Source of the DNA: CBDCME01 sp965218865
Lineage (GTDB): Bacteria > Pseudomonadota > Alphaproteobacteria > JAAXGF01
Assembly (NCBI GenBank): GCA_965218865.1
Contig: CBDCME010000063.1
Span: forward strand, 9,234-73,233
Direction of reading: 5' to 3'
DNA length: 64,000 nucleotides
The position numbers and the translations under genes are program-made. Of this stretch, positions 1 to 8,827 are shown piece by piece; position 1 is the first letter of the stretch; every line of letters starts with the position of its first letter. The notes beneath the pieces are model-generated. The model did not search any database and was not told the origin of the DNA. It saw only the letters and a program-made list of their open reading frames with translations.

Positions 1-206
1 TCGCTGTGCTGGCGTTTGTAGGAGGCGAGGAGCGCCTGGGCCTCGTCGCGCAGGTTCTGGGCCTCGTCGATTTCGCCGCGAATACTCGCCGCTTGCTCGT
101 CGAGGCCGGCGCCGACTATCTGGCGCACGTTTTTCTGGGCCACGCCGACGAAGACCACGAAGGCGACGGCGACCCATAACTCGGGGCTGGACAAAAGATC
201 CCACAT
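1..206 (-). CDS. atpF: ATP synthase F0 subunit b (N-terminal part, cut by window edge)
   Basis: The minus strand from 206 reads MWDLLSSPELWVAVAFVVFV and then a charged helix (GEIDEAQNLRDEAQALLASY), the usual plan of subunit b: one N-terminal membrane helix followed by the amphipathic stalk that links F0 to F1. The frame is still open at position 1, so only about 68 residues are visible. Its ATG overlaps the TGA of the b' gene upstream (shared bases around 204-208), showing translational coupling inside the atpI-B-E-F'-F operon. The identification rests on this context and the stalk pattern. Confidence 0.93.
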   Translation of the reverse strand, partial: MWDLLSSPELWVAVAFVVFVGVAQKNVRQIVGAGLDEQAASIRGEIDEAQNLRDEAQALLASYKRQHS

Positions 207-697
207 CAGGCCCTCATCCGCTTGGCGCTCTTGACCGCGGCGGCGACGGTCTTGGCGTCGACCCGACCGCCGACCAACTTTTCGATCACCGCGCGGGCGA
301 GTTTTCCGGCTTCGGTCTCGATTTCGGCCAGGGCCTTGTTCTTCGCGTCGACGACGCGTTTTTCCGCCGCCGCCAATTCCTTGGCCAGGCGAGCCGAGAG
401 CTTCGACTCCCGCTCGATCGCGATCAGGCTGTGCTCGTTGATGGCTTTCGCCAAAATCGCTTGGGCCTCGGCCCGGGCCCGTTCGACCGCCGCCTCGTAT
501 TCCGCGAGCGCCGCCTTGGCCTCGTCGCGCAACTTTTCCGCCGCCTCGAGATCGCCGGCGATCTTGTCGTGGCGCCGTTCCAGGACACGGGTGATTCGGG
601 GCAGGGCCAGACGCGAGATGATAACGTAGAGGACCACGAAGCAGACCGCGAGCCAATAGAGCTGCGGCAGATAGGTCGCGGTATCGAGTTGCGGCAT
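206..697 (-). CDS. atpF': ATP synthase F0 subunit b'
   Basis: This 163-residue protein has one membrane helix near residues 12-32 (LYWLAVCFVVLYVIISRLAL) followed by a long alanine/glutamate/lysine-rich coiled coil. That is the diverged b-type stator subunit (b') that alphaproteobacteria and phototrophs carry beside b. It would pair with b in the peripheral stalk that holds F1 static against the rotating c-ring. It lies between atpE and atpF, overlaps atpF by a few bases, and reads without interruption. Two paralogous stalk genes in a row is what distinguishes b' from b here. Confidence 0.93.
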   Translation of the reverse strand: MPQLDTATYLPQLYWLAVCFVVLYVIISRLALPRITRVLERRHDKIAGDLEAAEKLRDEAKAALAEYEAAVERARAEAQAILAKAINEHSLIAIERESKLSARLAKELAAAEKRVVDAKNKALAEIETEAGKLARAVIEKLVGGRVDAKTVAAAVKSAKRMRA

Positions 698-741
698 GGC
701 GCGGCGTTGGCTGCGGCGACCGGGCGGGCGGGTTTTCGCCC

Positions 742-966
742 CTAGCCGAACAGGATCAAGAAGGCGATCAGGAGTTGATAGAGCGCCACCGCCTCGACCA
801 GGGCGAAGCCGAGCATGGTGGTCGGGAAAATCGCGGCCCGCGCGGCCGGGTTGCGCGCCACCGAGGAAATGAATGAACCGAAGACGCTGCCGATCCCGAT
901 ACCGACGGCGCCGACTCCGATCACGGCGAGGCCGCCGCCGATCAACCTTGCCTCTTCAATTCCCAT
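742..966 (-). CDS. atpE: ATP synthase F0 subunit c
   Basis: This is a 74-residue proteolipid with two hydrophobic helices. Helix 1 carries the glycine-rich packing motif (GVGAVGIGIG). The loop has the conserved R-N-P (residues 38-40), and helix 2 carries the proton-binding carboxylate as Glu58 in FALVEAVALY. The length is normal for a c subunit. I chose the ATG at 966 (MGIEEARL) because the upstream extension in the same frame has no membrane or family character. It forms the rotating c-ring and sits between atpB and atpF'. Confidence 0.96.
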   Translation of the reverse strand: MGIEEARLIGGGLAVIGVGAVGIGIGSVFGSFISSVARNPAARAAIFPTTMLGFALVEAVALYQLLIAFLILFG

Positions 967-1012
967 GGCTTGAATTCCTTTGCTTGATGTGTGTCGGTCC
1001 GCCGGCGCAATC

Positions 1013-1744
1013 TCAGTGCAAATGCAAGGCGTCGTGCAGGTAGAGGCAGGCGAGCATGGCGAAAACATAGGCCTGCAGCAAGGCGATGATGGTTTCGAGG
1101 GCGTAGAGCATGATGATGACGGCGAGCGGGAGAACGCCCGCCAGTCCCAGCATCACGACGAAGCCGGCGAAGACCTTGAGCAGCGTATGCCCGGCCATCA
1201 TGTTGGCGAACAGGCGCAACGACAACGTCACCGGCCGTACGAGATAGGAAATGATCTCTATCGGCACCATCAAGGGCGCCATCCAGAGCGAGATTCCCGG
1301 GGGCATGAAATAGGTGAAGAACTTTATCCCGTGCTTGATCAAGGCGATCACGGTGCAGCCGGCGAAGACGACGAGCGCCATCGCGAAGGTGACGATGATG
1401 TGGCTGGTGACCGTAAAGGTGTAGGGGATCAGGCCCATGCTGTTGCAAAACAGGATGAACAGGAAGAGCGTAAAAATGAACGGAAAGTACGCCCGCCCGC
1501 CCTCGCCGACGTTTTCGCGCACGGTATCGGCCATGAAGCCGTAGACCAGCTCGACCATCATTTGCCAACGCCCCGGGACCAGGGTGGCGCGGTTCATGCC
1601 GCCGACCAGAAACACGGAGATCGCCGTCACCGCGATCACCATGAACATCGCCGAGTTGGTGAAGGAAATGTCGAAACCGGCCAGTTCGATGGGGCGCAGC
1701 GTCTTGATTTCGAACTGCACTAGCGGGCCGTGCCCTTCTGCCAA
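1013..1744 (-). CDS. atpB: ATP synthase F0 subunit a
   Basis: This 243-residue membrane protein of several helices provides the proton half-channels against the c-ring. The key segment LSLRLFANMMAGH, with the essential arginine, is present in the fourth quarter, along with the family's ending rich in YxFAMLACLYLHDALH. The length is typical of alphaproteobacterial subunit a. It lies downstream of atpI and upstream of atpE in the standard F0 order, and the frame is intact. Confidence 0.96.
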   Translation of the reverse strand: MAEGHGPLVQFEIKTLRPIELAGFDISFTNSAMFMVIAVTAISVFLVGGMNRATLVPGRWQMMVELVYGFMADTVRENVGEGGRAYFPFIFTLFLFILFCNSMGLIPYTFTVTSHIIVTFAMALVVFAGCTVIALIKHGIKFFTYFMPPGISLWMAPLMVPIEIISYLVRPVTLSLRLFANMMAGHTLLKVFAGFVVMLGLAGVLPLAVIIMLYALETIIALLQAYVFAMLACLYLHDALHLH

Positions 1745-1776
1745 AGTCTCGTTACCCCCGTGTTAGCGCCCGTGGC

Positions 1777-2160
1777 TTAAGTGTCGCCCCGCTCCGCCTC
1801 TTTCGCGGCCGGCGCGCGCGCTTCCTGTTCCATCCGTTTGGCGCCGCGGTAGACGTTCAAGATGCCGGCGCCGACGCCAAAAAAGAAAAACACGACCAGC
1901 AATACCTTCCCTGTATCGAACACCCGGTCGAGGTACCAACCGATGGCCGTGGAAACGGCGATCGCCGTCACCATCTCCAATGCCACCATCCAGGCCCGGC
2001 TCAACGCTTTCGCCTCGCCGCCCCGGTCCCTGCCGGTTTTGGCCTCGATCGCGCCGCGCGCCTTGTTCAAGCGGTCATCAAGCGCGCGCAGCGAGGATGG
2101 CTTGCCGCCTTTGTCCACGGAACCCCGCTCGCTGATGGCCGCGCCGCCTCGAAAACCCAC
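1777..2160 (-). CDS. atpI: ATP synthase accessory protein I
   Basis: This 127-residue protein starts with a charged region, then has two predicted membrane helices (about residues 60-80 and 85-105, ending FGVGAGILNVYRG) and a charged tail. AtpI proteins have this plan, head the F0 operon, and are linked to c-ring assembly. The position immediately upstream of atpB on the same strand is the main evidence, because the family is poorly conserved. The start at 2160 is the longest choice; an internal start is possible. It is divergent from the MMPL transporter gene, with about 240 bp between them. Confidence 0.85.
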   Translation of the reverse strand: MGFRGGAAISERGSVDKGGKPSSLRALDDRLNKARGAIEAKTGRDRGGEAKALSRAWMVALEMVTAIAVSTAIGWYLDRVFDTGKVLLVVFFFFGVGAGILNVYRGAKRMEQEARAPAAKEAERGDT

Positions 2161-2401
2161 CCGAGGGCGCGGGAACGATACGGTTTGGCGCCAATCCGTG
2201 TCAAGGGCCCGCCGCGCCCGAGCGGCGATTCACCAGGGCTTGATCCAAGGCCCGTGCGGCGCCGGACCGCCGGCTATTGCCCGACCGGCGCGGCTCGGCC
2301 ATCCTAGGACAACCCGCACCCCCCCACCCAACCCCTTGGCTGCCTCGCCGGCTGGGAATGACGCCTCACCCAAGCCTGTCGTGACCAAAGGTTTAACGCC
2401 C

Positions 2402-4807
2402 GTGGACCTGCGCGATCCGAACCAGGAAAAGAAAAAGCCCGAGGGCCGAGACTCGTCGCGGGTTCCGTTCGACGACCGCCGCGCCGTCGCCCTGGCCCGC
2501 TGGGTGATAAGCCGGCGCTGGCTCGTCATCGCCACCGCGATTGTCGCCGCCGCCGGCGCCGCGAGCGGCATCCGCGATCTGGGATTCGCCAGCGAATACC
2601 GGATTTTCTTCGGCGAGCGCAATCCCCAACTCGCCGCCTTTGAAACGCTACAAAGAATCTACAGCAAGGACGACAACGTTAGTTTCGTTCTGCGCCCGGC
2701 GAGCGGCGACGTATTCAGCCCCGGCATGTTGGCGGCGATAGGCGCGCTGACCGAGGCCTCGTGGCGGATCCCCTACGCCACCCGGGTCGATAGCCTGACC
2801 AATTTCCAGCATAGCTTCGCCGCGGGTGACGATCTCACGGTCCGCGACCTGGTCTGGAACCTCGACGCCCTCGATCCGGCGGCGATCGCGGCGATCCGCG
2901 AGGTCGCCCTCTTTGAACCCTTGCTCGTCGATCGAGTGGTCTCGCCCGACGGCACCACGACGAGCGTCAACATCACCCTGACCCTGCCGCAAAAGGACGA
3001 ACTCGAAATCGTCGAGGTCATGGAGCGGACGCGGCGTCTGGCCGAGGAATTTGGCGCGGAAAACCCGGGGGTGCGCGTCGCCATCACCGGAGTCGCGCCT
3101 CTCAGCCACGCTTTCAGCGAGGCCAGCCAGCGCGACATGGAGACCCTGCTGCCGCTTATGTACGCCGCCCTGCTGGTGGTGATGATCGCCCTTTTGCGCT
3201 CGTTGAGCGCCAGTTTCGTGGCCTTGGTGGTGATCGGCTTTTCGGCCGCGGCGGCGATGGGATTCGCGGGCTGGGTCGGGATTCCGTTGACCCCGCCCTC
3301 GGCCATCGCGCCGACCATCATCCTGACCATCGCCATCGCCGATTCGATTCATCTCCTGATCACGATGCTGCGGGCGATGCGGCGGGGATCGTCCAAGACC
3401 GAGGCCATCGTCGAGTCCGTGCGGATCAATTTCGCACCCGTGCTGCTCACCAGCGTGACCACGATCATCGGCTTCTCGAGCCTGAACTTCAGCGACTCGC
3501 CGCCGTTCAACCACCTCGGCAACATCACCGCCGTGGGGGTCGCCGCGGCCTGGGCCTTCTCGATCTTTTTTCTGCCGGCGCTGATCGCGGTTCTGCCGCT
3601 GCGGGTGGGAACCCGAACGCCGCCCTCGGAGACCCCGGAACGGCGAACCGCGATGGACCGGATCGCCGATTACGTCATCGCCCGTCCGATCCCGCTGCTC
3701 ATCGCCATGACCGGCTTGGCGGTCGGGCTGTCGGCGATGATCCCGCGGATCGCCCTCAACGACCAGTTCGTCAAATATTTCGACCCCGAAATTCCCTTCC
3801 GCGCCGATTCGGATTTTGCCTCGAAACACCTGGCGGGGATGTATCAGATCAATTGGTCGCTTGGCGCCGGGGAGAGCGGGGGAATCAGCGATCCCGACTA
3901 TCTCCGCCGCGTCCACGGCTTCGTCACCTGGCTGCGCGGCCGAGCGGGCGTCGCCCACGTGTTGTCGCTCACCGACGTGTTGGCGCGCCTGAACAAGAAC
4001 CTGCACGGCGACGATTCGGCCTGGTACCGCTTGCCGGATTCGCGCGAACTGGCGGCCCAATACCTGTTGTTGTTCGAGATGTCCCTGCCCTATGGACTCG
4101 ATCTGAACAATCAGATCAACGTCGACAAGTCGGCCCTGCGCGTCATCGTCACCAGCGAAAACATCAGCACCAGCGAACTGCGCCTCCTCGAGGGCGAGGC
4201 CAGCGCCTGGCTCGCGGCCCATCTACCGGAGGCGGCGGCGTCCCCGCCGACCAGCGCCTTCGTCATGTTCGCCTATATCTCCAAACGCAATATCGAGAGC
4301 ATGCTGGGCGGCTCGATTTTCGCCTTCCTGCTGATTTCCCTGACCCTGGGGCTGGCCTTGCGCAATCTCAAGCTGGGGCTGGCCAGCCTGGTGCCGAACC
4401 TGATCCCGGTGGCGATGGCTTTCGGAGTCTGGTCGCTCTTCGTCGGCGAGATCGGCCTGGCCTCGTCGGTGGTCACGGCGACCAGCCTGGGCATCATCGT
4501 CGATGCCACAGTCCACTACCTGAGCAAATACCGCCGCGCCCGGCGCGAACACGGCGCCGACGCCGCCGGCGCCGTGCGCTAAGCATTTTCGACCGTCGGC
4601 ACCGCCCTTTGGGTCACCACCGCGATCCTCGTCGTCGGCTTCGCCGTGCTCTCGCAGTCGAGCTTCAAGGTCAACGGCGACCTCGGCCTCCTGACCGCGA
4701 TCGCCCTCCTCGCCGCGATCGCCGCCGATTTCCTCTTACTCCCCAGCCTCCTCCTCGTCGTCGACAAGGACCGGCGTCCACCAGAACCGAAAGGAAACTT
4801 GAAATGA
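2402..4807 (+). pseudogene. MMPL/RND-family transporter interrupted by one in-frame TAA
   Basis: The reading frame encodes an RND-superfamily exporter of the MMPL type. It has an N-terminal helix (RWLVIATAIVAAAGAASG), a large periplasmic loop, a bundle of helices including TIILTIAIADSIHLLITM, and then a second repeat of the same plan. A TAA at 4580-4582 stops it, but the same frame continues from 4583 to a TGA at 4807 with exactly the missing last helices (VTTAILVVGFAVLSQSSFKV, then ALLAAIAADFLLLPSLLLVV). Relatives have a tyrosine at the stop position (R-Y-A-F), so a single TAC-to-TAA change explains it. I chose GTG 2402 because AAAGG lies about 10 bases upstream and no ATG fits; the start is uncertain. 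The normal partners (LolA-like and outer-membrane proteins) lie beyond a 4-kb insertion. Confidence 0.85.
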
Positions 4808-4874
4808 GGCAAACGGTTTCGACGCGGAGCTATTGACCACGTCCAAGGGCTGGCCCTTGAGTGTTTCCGGGATA

Positions 4875-4923
4875 CCCTGTATCTCAGGTGAGGGGCGGGA
4901 TCCTACAACAACGGAATACAGGG
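4875..4923. promoter_or_regulatory. Inverted repeat CCCTGTAT...ATACAGGG before mucR
   Basis: CCCTGTAT (4875-4882) and its exact reverse complement ATACAGGG (4916-4923) flank a 33-base spacer directly upstream of the GTG at 4932; the right arm abuts the ribosome-binding site. It could be an operator for autoregulation, as MucR/Ros proteins often repress their own genes, or a translation-masking hairpin. The function is inferred only from position. Confidence 0.4.
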
Positions 4924-4931
4924 AGGAATAG

Positions 4932-5368
4932 GTGTCGGAAACGCTTTACAAAATGGAAGCGCTAAAATTCACAACGGACGTGGTCAGCGCCCACGTTGCG
5001 AACAACGACGTTGCGCGTGATGAATTGCCGCAGGCTCATACAGAACGTTCACAATGCGCTTGCTCAGGTTGCGCCGTGAGCCAGAGAAACCGCTGAAGCC
5101 CACCCCCGCAGTATCGCTGAAAAAATCCGTTACGCGGACCGCCATAATCTGCCTTGAATGTAGCACGGAGCATAAAGTCCTCAAACGGCATCTACGGACC
5201 GCCCACGATTTGACGCCGGATACCTATCGGGTGCGATTTAACCTCGCGGGCGATTACCCGATGGTAGCACCAGCTTATTCGCAGGTGCGTTCGGAAATGG
5301 CGAAGAAAATCGGCCTGGGGAGGAAGAGGCAGGCCAGCAGGAAGGCGCGGAAAAAGCGATCATCGTAG
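4932..5368 (+). pseudogene. MucR/Ros-family zinc-finger regulator with two frameshifts
   Basis: From GTG 4932 (GGGAGG in front) the product starts SETLYKMEALKFTTDVVSAHV and continues through LIQNVHNALAQVAP in the next frame, then EPEKPLKPTPAVSLKKSV in the third. It ends with the C2H2-like zinc-finger block ICLECSTEHKVLKRHLRTAH, then LTPDTYRVRFNL and YPMVAPAYSQVR. This is the MucR/Ros order: N-terminal oligomerisation helix, then a DNA-binding zinc finger. Two shifts, each equal to one extra base (near 5034 and 5077), break the frame. A shorter product from 5054 would keep the zinc finger but lose the N-terminal half. MucR proteins control exopolysaccharide, motility and cell cycle genes. This copy belongs to the accessory insert, so it may be an extra copy. 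Confidence 0.85.
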
Positions 5369-5473
5369 CCACCTGAATGCCGAGACGAGCCGACGATCGA
5401 ATCGAGAATGCCAACTTTTGGAAGAAAGTTGGTGTCGTAGCATTGGCTCCGGCACGGGCAAATTTTTTCCTGA

Positions 5474-6360
5474 TTACGCACTTTGCTCCGCGAGTTTGAG
5501 GAGGTTGTAGGGCATGGGCGGGGTACGTAGGGCGGCCCAGGCGAGGCGGGGGATCATCTCGTCCAGGCGGTAGCGGCGATTGAAGCGGTATTCGAACTGG
5601 GCCAGGTATCGCGGTGCGTGCTTGGGACGGATGGGGTCCCGCGGAGGCTGTTCTTGACGTTACCGAGGGTCGTATTGACCCATTTGAAGGCGGCCCATTT
5701 GGCGGCCTGGGGTCCGCTGCCGGTAACGGCGGGATAATGGCTGCAGCCAGCCGCGGTGACGGCGGTGAAGCAGCTCAGGCCGTCGCTGACGACGGTGCTT
5801 CCCGGGGTCAAGACGCGGCGCGACATTTTCTCGATCTCTGCCTTGCGGAAGCCCTTCACCCGGGTGAGCTTGAGCCGGTGCGGCCGACCCTCGGCGGTGG
5901 TTTCCACGGCGGCCACGAAAGGCGTTTTGCCGGGTGCGCCACGGCCCCGCTTACCGCCGCGCCGGGCGCCCCCCAGATAGGCGTCGTCGATCTCGATCCG
6001 CTTGCCCTCGCCGCCCAGCGGCTTGTTTTCCTCGCGTTCAAGCATCACCTGCATCAGTTTGTGATGCATCTTCCACGCCGTATTGTAGCTGACCCCGAGC
6101 CGGCGCCCCAATTCGAGGCTGGAAATCCCTTTCTTCGACTGGCTGATCAGGTAGAGCGCCTCGAACCATACGATCAGCGCCAGGTGGGTCGCATGAAAGA
6201 TCGTCCCCGCCGTCAACGACACCTGGTAATGGCAGCCGCTGCACTGATACAGCCGCCGACTCTTGTGCTCGCTGTAGCGATCACCGGCACAGCGGGGACA
6301 AACAAAACCCTTCGGCCAGCGCCAGCCGAATACCACCGCCCGACATTTCTCCTCGCTAAT
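5474..6360 (-). pseudogene. IS1595-family transposase, 5' end lost to IS630 and C-terminus frameshifted
   Basis: The protein shows the IS1595 layout. A zinc-ribbon (CPRC...YQCSGCHYQVS) is followed by AGTIFHATHLAL, a helix-turn-helix stretch (LELGRRLGVSYNTAWKMHHKLM) and the catalytic part with IEIDDAYLGG and VVSDGLSCF. It ends with the KWVNTTLGNVKNSLRGT region. The normal end (RPKHAPRYLAQFEYRFNRRY, then LAWAALRTPPMPYNLL) is present to the TAA at 5474, but in a frame reached by one missing base near 5640. Its first codons beyond 6360 are IS630 terminal-repeat sequence, so the true N-terminus has been removed. Certainly inactive as read. Confidence 0.85.
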
Positions 6361-6361
6361 A

Positions 6362-7525
6362 CCAACCGCCCGCGAGTTTGACTCGCGCAAAGGTTTACAC
6401 GCTAGGTTTTGTGTGATTCAAGGTTGTTGGCAACAAGGGAGTGTGTTCAATGCCAACGATTCCTTTGCGAAACGACTTTGATGCTGAAAGAGTCCGTGTT
6501 CTTGCGGCACGGAGCGATGATGGGAACCAGGCGCGACGGCTTTTGTCGATGGCGGCCATCTACGATGGGATGGATCGAGCGTGCGCGGCGGGTATTGGCG
6601 GCATGGATCGGCAGACGTTGCGGGACTGGGTTCACCGGTTCAACGCGGGAGGTCCGGCCGGTCTGATCGACCGCAAGCCGAACGGGGCGTTGCGTCGGTT
6701 GACGCCGTCGCAAATGGCGGCGCTTTCGCGGGCTATCGAGGCCGGTCCCGATCCCGAACGGGATGGGGTCGTGCGCTGGCGCTGCATCGATCTCAAGCAA
6801 CTGATCCGAACGCGCTTCGGCGTGGACTATCACGAGCGGAGCGTCGGCAAGCTGCTGGCCGCGCTCGGGTTCTCGCATATTTCCGCGCGCCCGCGCCACG
6901 TCGGCCAGGATGCGCGGGCACAGGAGGAATTTAAAAAAAAGTTTTCCCGAACACTTGGCGAAAATCGTAGCGGCACAGCCACCGGACACGCCCATCGAGG
7001 TTTGGTTTCAAGATGAAATGCGCGTCGGCCAGAAGAACAGCCTGGTGCGCCAGTGGGCCCCAAAGGGATCGCGCCCGCGCCAGGTCAAGGACCTACGGAC
7101 CTCTTCGGCGTATCTCTTCGGCGCCATCTGCCCCGAGCGCGGTGAGGGCGCGGCGCTGGTCATGCCGCGCGCCAATACTGAAGCCATGGACCTGCATCTC
7201 GAGGAAATCAGCCGGGCCGTTGCCCCAAACGCCCATGCCGTCGTGCTGCTCGACCAAGCCGCATGGCACACCACTGCCAAACTCGGCATCCCGGAGAACA
7301 TCTCCCTCGTGCCTTTGCCACCCAAGTCCCCGGAGCTCAATCCCGCCGAAAATGTCTGGCAATACCTCCGCCAGAACTGGCTCTCCAATCGTGTCTTCGA
7401 CTCCTATGAAGACATCGTCGAGGCCTCTTGCCAAGCCTGGAACAACCTGACCGACCAACCTTGGAAGATCATGTCCATCGGCCTCAGAGCGTGGGCTCGC
7501 ACAAGTCAATGTTAAGGGCGGTTGG
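6362..7525. mobile_element. IS630-family insertion sequence with 27-bp terminal inverted repeats
   Basis: The left end (6362-6388) begins CCAACCGCCC, and the right end (7499-7525) is its inverted copy GGGCGGTTGG. Ten outer bases match exactly and the inner bases match in most positions (both contain TTGACT). The repeats enclose one transposase gene. The element lies between two broken genes: its left repeat supplies the first codons of the truncated IS1595 ORF, and its right repeat the last codons of the integrase. That marks it as a later insertion. The exact outer edge and target duplication could not be fixed. Confidence 0.8.
6450..7515 (+). CDS. IS630-family transposase, two frames joined at an A8 run
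   Basis: The first frame (from ATG 6450, MPTIPLRNDFDAERVRVL) holds the helix-turn-helix region (GMDRQTLRDWVHRFNAGG) and the linker ending EEFKK. The catalytic DDE domain is in the +1 frame: VWFQDEMRVGQ, VVLLDQAAWH and SPELNPAENVWQYLR give D, D and E. The switch point is a run of eight A at 6933-6940; with seven A the protein would be continuous (EFKKSFPEHL). Either transcript slippage on the A run makes the full enzyme, as some IS elements do, or the run has a one-base error. The total of about 355 residues matches the family. Confidence 0.85.
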
Positions 7526-8126
7526 AATAAATCCCAATCTTCTCGACCTCATCGAGGGAGATTTCATCCGACCGGCGATCGTACATGCGTGTCGTTTTCG
7601 GATCGGAATGCGCGGCCATTTGTTGCGCCAGCTCTAACCGTGCATCCGGATTGCTCAAATACGCCGTGATCCCAGTGCCCCGGAAAGTGTGATTGCACAG
7701 GCCGGGCATATCGAGACCAGCTTGCTTGCAGCGGCGCCGGATCATCGCCAGACATTCGGTGCGGTGGAGCCGGCGGAAGGTCAACTGACCGGTTCGGCCG
7801 CGCAGGGTGCGGAAGAGGGGACCGTCGCTCAAGCCGGCCGCTTCGATATATTCCCGGAGATATTTCTCAAGGTTATGGTGGCACGGAATCTGATGGAACT
7901 TGCCGCCCTTTTCTTGCAGCCGCAGCCGGTGATGTATCGGGAAGACGTCTTTAACGTCCATGCCGAGCGCGGCCGAGACGCGGGCAAAGCCATAGACCAT
8001 CACCCCGATAATCGCGCGATCACGCAGACCGACCAATGTGTCAACGTCGATCGAACGGAGAAGCGCCCGCGCATCATCGGCGAACAGCACCGGGGTTTTG
8101 CCTTTGGTGTGAAGAGACTGCGGACT
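7512..8126 (-). pseudogene. Tyrosine recombinase/integrase, N-terminal domain missing
   Basis: The catalytic domain of a phage-type integrase is present. It has R in YGFARVSAALGM, H-x-x-R in NHTFRGTGITAYL, and the final H and Y in MAAHSDPKTTRMYDRR. The frame opens at 8126 with SLHTKGKTPVLFADDARALL, the start of the catalytic domain in relatives, preceded by a stop. The roughly 100-residue core-binding domain is therefore absent. The last residues (YSNRP) come from the IS630 right repeat, so the original end is also altered. It presumably once mobilised part of this accessory block. Confidence 0.85.
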
Positions 8127-8178
8127 CTAGGAATAACTGCCTAGTGACTATCGACACTGATCATGCTAGGTTCGACAG

Positions 8179-8454
8179 ATGATACGGAGTATTCGCCATC
8201 GCGGATTGAAGAAATTTTACGAGCGCGGCGATGCGGGGCAGGTCAACCGGAACCACCGTGCGAGAATCGAGATTCTTTTGACCGCATTGGATGCCGCGAC
8301 GGTGCCAGAAGATATGGACAAACCCGGCTACCGTTTTCATCCGCTCAAGGGTGACCGCAAAAACTTCTATTCGGTCAGGGTGAGCGGAAACTGGCGTTTG
8401 ATTTTTCGGTTTGAGGAAGAACCGGAAGACGTAGATTTGGTGGATTACCACTAG
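8179..8454 (+). CDS. higB: HigB/RelE-type toxin
   Basis: This 91-residue protein, MIRSIRHRGLKKFYERGD through HPLKGDRKNFYSVRVSGNWRLIFRF, ending VDLVDYH, is the HigB form of the RelE/ParE toxin fold: a ribosome-dependent mRNA endonuclease. The basic residues and the terminal D-Y-H are typical. It is followed at once by a HigA-type antitoxin gene, the reversed toxin-first order characteristic of higBA. The length is normal and the frame intact. Confidence 0.92.
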   Translation: MIRSIRHRGLKKFYERGDAGQVNRNHRARIEILLTALDAATVPEDMDKPGYRFHPLKGDRKNFYSVRVSGNWRLIFRFEEEPEDVDLVDYH

Positions 8455-8469
8455 AAAGGAGTGATGGAT

Positions 8470-8760
8470 ATGTCGATGAAAAACCCCGTACATCCGGGGC
8501 GCGTCGTGCGCGATTGTATCAAAGCGTCCGACAATATGAGTGTTGTCGACGCGGCAAAATTGCTTGGCGTCTCGCGTGGGGCGGTGAGCAACCTCGTTAA
8601 CGAAAAAGCGTCTATTTCGCCAGAAATGGCGATCCGACTGGAAAAGGTTGGATGGGGCAGCGCTGATTCATGGATGCGCATGCAGATGAACTATGATCTT
8701 GCCCAGGTCAGGGCACGGCAGGATGAAATTACCGTGCCCGCGCCGGGCGTGCCCGGTTAG
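8470..8760 (+). CDS. higA: HigA-type XRE antitoxin
   Basis: MSMKNPVHPGRVVRDCIKAS is the HigA signature start. An XRE-type helix-turn-helix follows (VVDAAKLLGVSRGAVSNLVN) and then the conserved ISPEMAIRLEKVGWGSADSWMRMQ. It should neutralise the HigB toxin and repress the shared promoter. I prefer ATG 8470 because AAAGGA (8455-8460) is then nine bases upstream; in-frame starts at 8461 and 8464 are too close to it. It is separated from higB by only a few bases. Confidence 0.92.
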   Translation: MSMKNPVHPGRVVRDCIKASDNMSVVDAAKLLGVSRGAVSNLVNEKASISPEMAIRLEKVGWGSADSWMRMQMNYDLAQVRARQDEITVPAPGVPG

Positions 8761-8827
8761 CTAGGGATCAAATACTAACCTTTACGCAAAAGTTGATGTT
8801 GGGCTTCGGAATTGCGAGGCGAACCGA

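Larger units (their letters stand above)
4804..8827. other. Accessory insert splitting the MMPL / LolA-like / outer-membrane operon
   Basis: Between the end of the MMPL gene and the LolA-like gene lie, in order: broken mucR, truncated IS1595 transposase, IS630, 5'-truncated integrase and higBA. MMPL, LolA-like and outer-membrane genes are usually adjacent, so this block is inferred to be inserted. At the left edge an ATG (4804) overlaps the MMPL stop with AAAGGAAA in front of it, but it gives only ten codons. It may be the orphaned original start of the LolA-like gene. I saw no direct repeats marking the edges, so the boundaries are approximate. Confidence 0.45.

Noticed and set aside
2648..4222. 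524-codon minus-strand ORF opposite the MMPL gene
   Set aside because: It lies wholly antisense to clear RND sequence, is R/G/D/H-rich without motifs, and is expected in GC-rich DNA.
4580..4582. TAA in the MMPL gene as a recoded sense codon
   Set aside because: Other genes in the window end normally at TAA and no recoding element is visible; mutation or error is simpler.
6350..7540. TA target duplication for IS630
   Set aside because: Bases flanking the CCAACC ends do not give a consistent TA duplicate in any alignment I tried.
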